Assembly (NCBI RefSeq): GCF_015291725.1
Contig: NZ_CP030038.1
Location: 2,159,001 to 2,223,000 of the forward strand
From: Bradyrhizobium sp. CCBAU 51765
GTDB taxonomy: Bacteria > Pseudomonadota > Alphaproteobacteria > Rhizobiales > Xanthobacteraceae
Reading direction: 5' to 3'
Length of the DNA: 64,000 nucleotides
The notes under the pieces: generated by a model
Told to the model about the DNA's origin: nothing
Databases searched by the model: none
Seen by the model: only the letters and a program-made list of their open reading frames with translations
Part shown: piece after piece, positions 61,101-64,000 of the stretch
How the letters are laid out: every line of letters starts with the position of its first letter
How positions within the stretch are numbered: the first letter of the stretch is position 1
Position numbers and translations under genes: made by a program

Positions 61101-61814
61101 GTCGCCGACGACAACCGTCTGCGGCAGCTCGTCGAGCCCGCGCTGTCGGCCGCTCCCATTACGATCGCCTCGGCACAGATCCCGTTCACGATCCGCGACG
61201 GCCGGCTGCGCGTCGGCGCGACGTCGCTGGAGGCCAAGAACGCCCGCGCCATCGTTTCCGGCGGCTACGACATTCCCGCCGACCAGGCCGACATCCGCGC
61301 CAGCCTGACGCCGATCATGACCGGCCTCTCCGGCGCCCCGCCGGAGATCCAGCTGTTCGCGGCAGGGCCCCCCGACAAGCTGAGCCGCACCATCGACCTC
61401 ACGCCGCTGTCGTCATGGCTTGCGGTGCGCACGATCGATCGCGAGACGCGTCGGTTAGACGCCATCGAACGCGGCGAGCCGCCGCCGGCCACCGCTGCGC
61501 TGCCGACGCTGGTGTCTCCGGATGCAGCGCCTGAGCAGGCGCCGGCCCATGTGCCCCTGCCGGGTCAGGACCCGCGCCGCATGCCGGCAAGGCCCAAGGC
61601 GGAGTCGAGGCCCGCGCCGACGCCGCGGGCGCCGCAGGCGGCTCCCGCCGCGCCAAGCCCCCCACTCACAAGCCCCCCACTCACAAGCCCGCCGCTCGCA
61701 AGCCAGCAGGCCGCACCGCTGCCGCCGCCGATCGAGGTGAAGCCGGCTCCGGGCCCGCCGCCCGCCAAGCCCAGGCCGAAGCCGCCGCTGGTGCTGACGC
61801 CGCAGAATCCGTAG
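58143..61814 (+). CDS. AsmA family protein
   Basis: A 1223-residue envelope protein. A single N-terminal helix (LLGLAIAFIIALLAALIG, residues about 4-24) is followed by YYVDWNQFRPQFEAEAGKIIGVPVRVAG in parts, the AsmA N-terminal domain with its VRVAGEL strand. The long middle is beta-rich with many repeats of short strands, as in proteins that form a lipid-carrying groove between membranes. The C-terminal AsmA_2 region has VDAATLRYRDLALSKGRASV. A Pro-rich tail has three 15-base tandem repeats (61656-61700, SPPLT, SPPLT, SPPLA). GTG 58143 follows GAGGGGAG. Confidence 0.9.
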   Translation: MQTTLLGLAIAFIIALLAALIGPYYVDWNQFRPQFEAEAGKIIGVPVRVAGELDARLLPAPTLRLRGVTFGGNNDLGRLRADKLDVEFSLGSLMRGEWRATELTVGGMALDLALDTRGRVDLPSIASGAFDLASLAIERLNLTGRIALHDAASRSTLELSDIAFSGDVRSLAGSVRGDGSFSAAGVRYPFRVSSGPSADGSATRLHLNIDPGERPILADLEGVLAFDNRQPKFDGALTLAVPATKKAGEAGPTPWKLATRLKADPAGAKFEQIDASFGTEDSALKLGGVGDLRFGASPLLRAVLSARQVDADRLTGKDDADPQRVLPALRAGLAAIPQTPIPAQIEFNADQIMLGGRPLQNIAAALQTDGRSWTFQRLELRAPGTTQLSLNGATPGADSFSGRLRIESSDPDTLVAWLQGRSEVNRRSTRPLRLAGDVTIAANHLAIDRLKADIDGGAVEGRIAFVQTGASKGSRIDAELKADRLDLDAAASFVRALAGPQGEWPEEAKLSLDIGRAISAGQELRPFAARLAYSPASLSLEQLRFGQASGLTTEASGSFDRTKATGKLAVKSSASSLRELTALIEPFAPAVRARFDALPSSPGAARLKLDLSLDSNTEHADRSNARIVLDLDAPQLKATTTLVAQTPAAAIGGIDLERLRNSDFTLDTKGSASQAGALLALLGLDRVVAAGEGASQFEGRLSGAWRRPLQLNAKLNGGGLDADAQGSVELSEPKSSEPKASVNLRVRNVNLAPLLGTGPADKSAQNVSLSSRLTLSGNRLTFDDLDGNAAGSHLRGHLSMMLDQEKSVDGEVGLDSLDLAPALAIAIGAAGHESGEPFSPGLVGGWRGRIAFQALRGTLPGGIELRPFGGTIRSDGQSLALDALKGGVGGGEMSASLDARNGANGLALNARIELGNVDAATLRYRDLALSKGRASVQMALTSQGRSVAALTGALAGNGTVTLESAEISGLNPRAFEIAIRASDGGQVADDNRLRQLVEPALSAAPITIASAQIPFTIRDGRLRVGATSLEAKNARAIVSGGYDIPADQADIRASLTPIMTGLSGAPPEIQLFAAGPPDKLSRTIDLTPLSSWLAVRTIDRETRRLDAIERGEPPPATAALPTLVSPDAAPEQAPAHVPLPGQDPRRMPARPKAESRPAPTPRAPQAAPAAPSPPLTSPPLTSPPLASQQAAPLPPPIEVKPAPGPPPAKPRPKPPLVLTPQNP

Positions 61815-61855
61815 CGCGCTTTTGGTTTGCCCGGACCGAGCCGCGGGCTCGCTCA

Positions 61856-61959
61856 CCTCTCCGCTTGCGGGAGAGGTCGCGCCGAAGGCGCGGGTGAGGG
61901 CTTTCTCCTCTAGCGGAAAGTCCCATTGCGGACACACCCTCTCCCGCAAGCGGGAGAGG
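61856..61959. repeat. CCTCTCCCGCTTGCGGGAGAGG-type repeat
   Basis: Two copies of a self-complementary 21- to 22-base word, at 61856-61876 and 61938-61959, in inverted order with one base difference. Between them lies GTCGCGCCGAAGGCGCGG. It shares its core with the repeat at 16943-17060. With 180 further bases it makes up the 340-base gap after the AsmA gene; the rest (61960-62154) is described under the next hairpin. Confidence 0.75.
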
Positions 61960-62020
61960 GGCGCACCGTCTCCGTTGCCCGCTCGTTAACGCGTCCCCTC
62001 GCATTTGAACGAATTTTCGT

Positions 62021-62039
62021 CGGCAAAACTGATTTGCCG
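62021..62039. terminator. CGGCAAA/TTTGCCG hairpin
   Basis: A 7-bp stem with loop ACTGA, followed by ATTTTA. It lies in a relatively AT-rich stretch (62000-62070) upstream of the DUF2336 gene. It may be a transcription end for AsmA or a leader element for the next gene. GTTAAC at 61985 and the region to 62060 could hold the promoter. Confidence 0.4.
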
Positions 62040-62154
62040 ATTTTACTGAATTCTCGCGTTTCATCTCTAGCGTCGGTTCCCAGAGGAATTCGGCGTCGCG
62101 CCAAGAGCGGCGGGACGGCTTGCCAAACGGCTACCAAGAACTGGGGTGATCGAG

Positions 62155-63279
62155 ATGAACGGGGCGAAATCGCTTCTACAGGATCTGGACGACGCGATCG
62201 CGCGCGGCACCGACGAAAGCCGGGCGAAGGCGTTGTGGCATGCGACCGATATCCTGATCACCGGCCGCTACAGCGACGACGAGATCTCCACGTTCGGCGA
62301 GGTCATCGGCCGGCTCGCCGAGGAGATCGAGGTCGCCGCGCGGGCGCAGCTCTCGGAGCTGATGGCGGCCTGCGACCACGCGCCGCTCAACGTCATCGAG
62401 AAGTTCGCGCTCGACGACGAGATCGAGGTCGCCGGCCCCGTGCTGCGCGACTCCAGTCGTCTCGACGAGAAGATGCTGGTCGAGAGTGCCCTGACCAAGA
62501 GCCAGTCGCACCTGCTCGCGATCGCACAGCGCAAGTCGATCGGCGAAGCCGTGACCGACGTGCTGGTCAAGCGCGGCAACCAGGAGGTCGTGACGTCGGT
62601 TGCCAGGAACGAGGGCGCGCGCTTCTCCGGATCGGGCCTGTTGCACATGGTCCGCCGCGCCGAGGGCGATTCGATTCTCGCCGAACAGCTTGGCCTGCGC
62701 AAGGACGTGCCGCGCCACATCTTCCAGCAGCTCATCTCGAAGGCGTCGGAAGACGTGCGCCGCCGCCTCGAGACCGAGCGGCCCGAGATGATGGCGCAGA
62801 TCCAGAGCTCGGTGACCGAGCTCACCGGCGATCTCCAGTCCAAGTTCGGCCCGTCCTCGCGCAGCTATTTCGTCGCCAAGCGCGTGGTCACGACGCAGTA
62901 CCGGCAGGGCAACCTCAACCAGGACTCCATCTCGAACTATGCGCGCCAGCACCGTTTCGACGAGGTGCAGATCGGGCTGTCGCTGCTCTCGTCGCTGCCC
63001 GTCGACGTGATCGAGCGCGCGCTGATGGACCGCAACCGCGAGATGATCCTGGTCTTGTGCAAGGCGCTCGACTTCTCCTGGGACACGACGATGTCGCTCC
63101 TGTTCCTCGGCGCCAAGGATCATCTGATCACGGCGCGCGAGCTCCAGGACAACGAGCGCGAGTACGGCCGGCTCAAGATCGAGACCTCGCGCAGCATTCT
63201 GAAGTTCTACCAGTCGCGCAAGAATGGCGCGGGTGCCGAGACCGTTACGGGCCGTCAGCCCGAGTTCCAGGTCCACTAG
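62155..63279 (+). CDS. DUF2336 family protein
   Basis: A 374-residue helical protein, alphaproteobacterial in distribution. The N-terminal repeated helices (LLQDLDDAIARGTDESRAKAL in parts) and the middle section (SVARNEGARFSGSGLLHMVRRAEGD in parts: VARNEGARFSGSG) fit DUF2336, which has HEAT-like repeats and unknown function. I chose ATG 62155, with GGGG eight bases before; GTG 62146 is the alternative. It is followed 46 bases on by a small gene, so the two may be an operon. A scaffold role is an inference from the fold. Confidence 0.85.
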   Translation: MNGAKSLLQDLDDAIARGTDESRAKALWHATDILITGRYSDDEISTFGEVIGRLAEEIEVAARAQLSELMAACDHAPLNVIEKFALDDEIEVAGPVLRDSSRLDEKMLVESALTKSQSHLLAIAQRKSIGEAVTDVLVKRGNQEVVTSVARNEGARFSGSGLLHMVRRAEGDSILAEQLGLRKDVPRHIFQQLISKASEDVRRRLETERPEMMAQIQSSVTELTGDLQSKFGPSSRSYFVAKRVVTTQYRQGNLNQDSISNYARQHRFDEVQIGLSLLSSLPVDVIERALMDRNREMILVLCKALDFSWDTTMSLLFLGAKDHLITARELQDNEREYGRLKIETSRSILKFYQSRKNGAGAETVTGRQPEFQVH

Positions 63280-63325
63280 TCGGGTGCACTGAGCATCATC
63301 CCGGAATCGAAGGGGAGTATTTGCA

Positions 63326-63568
63326 ATGTTGCCTCAATTCGGCACCGCCGTTCGCAAGAAGAACCTCGGCAATGCCGTCACCGCCGATCTCGGCGGCGGC
63401 GCACCGGACAAGGCGTCGGTCGACGCCGCCTGGCTCGTGCTGGAAGCCGCCAACGATCTCGGCGACCACGCCGCCGTCGATGCCTGCCGTCGCGTCATCG
63501 ACGCGGAGTTGAACGGCACGGTCGCAGGCAGCTCGGATGTCGATCTCGTGCTGGGGTACTTCCGGTAA
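63326..63568 (+). CDS. Small conserved hypothetical protein (80 aa)
   Basis: MLPQFGTAVRKKNLGNAVTA starts a mixed protein with a helix (VDAAWLVLEAANDLGDHAAVDACRRVID in parts) and an acidic end (SSDVDLVLGYFR). GGGGAG lies nine bases before the ATG. Its place after the DUF2336 gene on the same strand suggests a partner. I do not know a function. Confidence 0.7.
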   Translation: MLPQFGTAVRKKNLGNAVTADLGGGAPDKASVDAAWLVLEAANDLGDHAAVDACRRVIDAELNGTVAGSSDVDLVLGYFR

Positions 63569-63728
63569 ACGATCGTCGCGCGGACGGGGCCAGCGGGCTG
63601 GCGCGAAGCCGCCCGACGACGGGCTTGGCGCAATCCGTGACCGCCGCGCACCGGATCTTCGCTGCGCGTTGCCTTCCGGCTCGTCTGCAGCGTGAAGCAT
63701 TCCATGGCCCGGCGAGAGTCCGTGGTTG

Positions 63729-64000
63729 CTATGGCCCCGGCTCCGCCATTCTCAGCGCGCCTGGCCGCAGGCCGTATCTGCGCATGATGGCCTTGCTCAA
63801 GGCGCTTTCGGACGCATAACCGACGTCGCCGGCGATCTTCGCGATCGGATCGGTGGTGCCGGCAAGCCGCTTGCGCGCGATCGTCAATCTCAAATCGGAC
63901 AGGAACGTCATCGGGGCGATCCCGGCATGCTTCCGAAAGGCACGCACCAGAGTCGCGCGCGACGAGACCGCGACCGCCGCCATTTCGTCGAGCGTCCAGT
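63729..64000 (-). CDS. AraC family regulator, C-terminal part (cut by window edge)
   Basis: The last 90 residues or so of an AraC-type regulator. The two HTH units are visible: WTLDEMAAVAVSSRATLVRAF and IAKIAGDVGYASESALSKAI, closing with YGLRPGALR. The reading frame runs on past the window end, so the start and the sensor domain lie outside. It converges with the small gene at 63326. Confidence 0.85.
   Translation of the reverse strand, partial: WTLDEMAAVAVSSRATLVRAFRKHAGIAPMTFLSDLRLTIARKRLAGTTDPIAKIAGDVGYASESALSKAIMRRYGLRPGALRMAEPGP

Overview
The window reads as a piece of a high-GC alphaproteobacterial chromosome. It most resembles Bradyrhizobium or a close relative in the Nitrobacteraceae. 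I base this on GC-rich codon use, many small hypothetical proteins of bradyrhizobial type, palindromic GC-rich repeats at gene junctions, and the mix of TRAP, ABC, AraC/TetR and c-di-GMP genes. The genus is an inference from recognition, not from a database search. I saw no rRNA, tRNA, CRISPR array, prophage or intact insertion sequence.

From 1 to 31 kb the content is mostly core or housekeeping: a Bcr/CflA exporter cut by the window edge, aminopeptidase P, the L11 methyltransferase PrmA, a solitary Flp pilin, a CrtI-like oxidoreductase, a membrane protein fused to a spermidine-synthase-like domain, a periplasmic glycerophosphodiesterase, an L,D-transpeptidase and a two-gene ABC-2 exporter. 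Two paralogous secreted alpha/beta hydrolases follow, one of them with a C-terminal LysM. Then come a tartrate/D-malate dehydrogenase divergent from an aspartate dehydrogenase, a sorbosone-dehydrogenase-like protein, a tight three-gene lipid-type operon (Mpo1-like, extended SDR, ICMT-like methyltransferase), a Cys-rich/OmpA pair, a lone HicB, UvrD and a D-lactate dehydrogenase.

From 31 to 45 kb there is a secreted caspase-like protein, a TRAP transporter operon with a 2-hydroxyacid dehydrogenase, a Leu/Ile/Val-type binding protein, and two large GGDEF-EAL proteins on either side of an MFS transporter. From 45 to 49.2 kb lies a dense cluster of very small genes around cspA and rpsU. Several overlap by a few bases, and one is a truncated remnant.

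From 49.2 to 55.8 kb the DNA looks accessory. It holds two AraC regulators, a catalase-like protein that lacks the distal histidine, two alpha/beta hydrolases, a DUF302 protein and a SnoaL-like protein, and its right half is visibly poorer in GC. From 56 kb to the end there is a TetR/P450 divergent pair with a perfect palindromic operator candidate, a large AsmA protein, a DUF2336 protein with a small partner, and an AraC regulator cut by the window edge.

The observations I would follow first are: the directly repeated, helically spaced array of DnaA-box-like sequences after the pilin gene; the Mpo1-like/SDR/ICMT-like operon; the catalase-like protein without its catalytic histidine; the LysM-bearing hydrolase and its paralogue; and the TetR operator in front of the P450.
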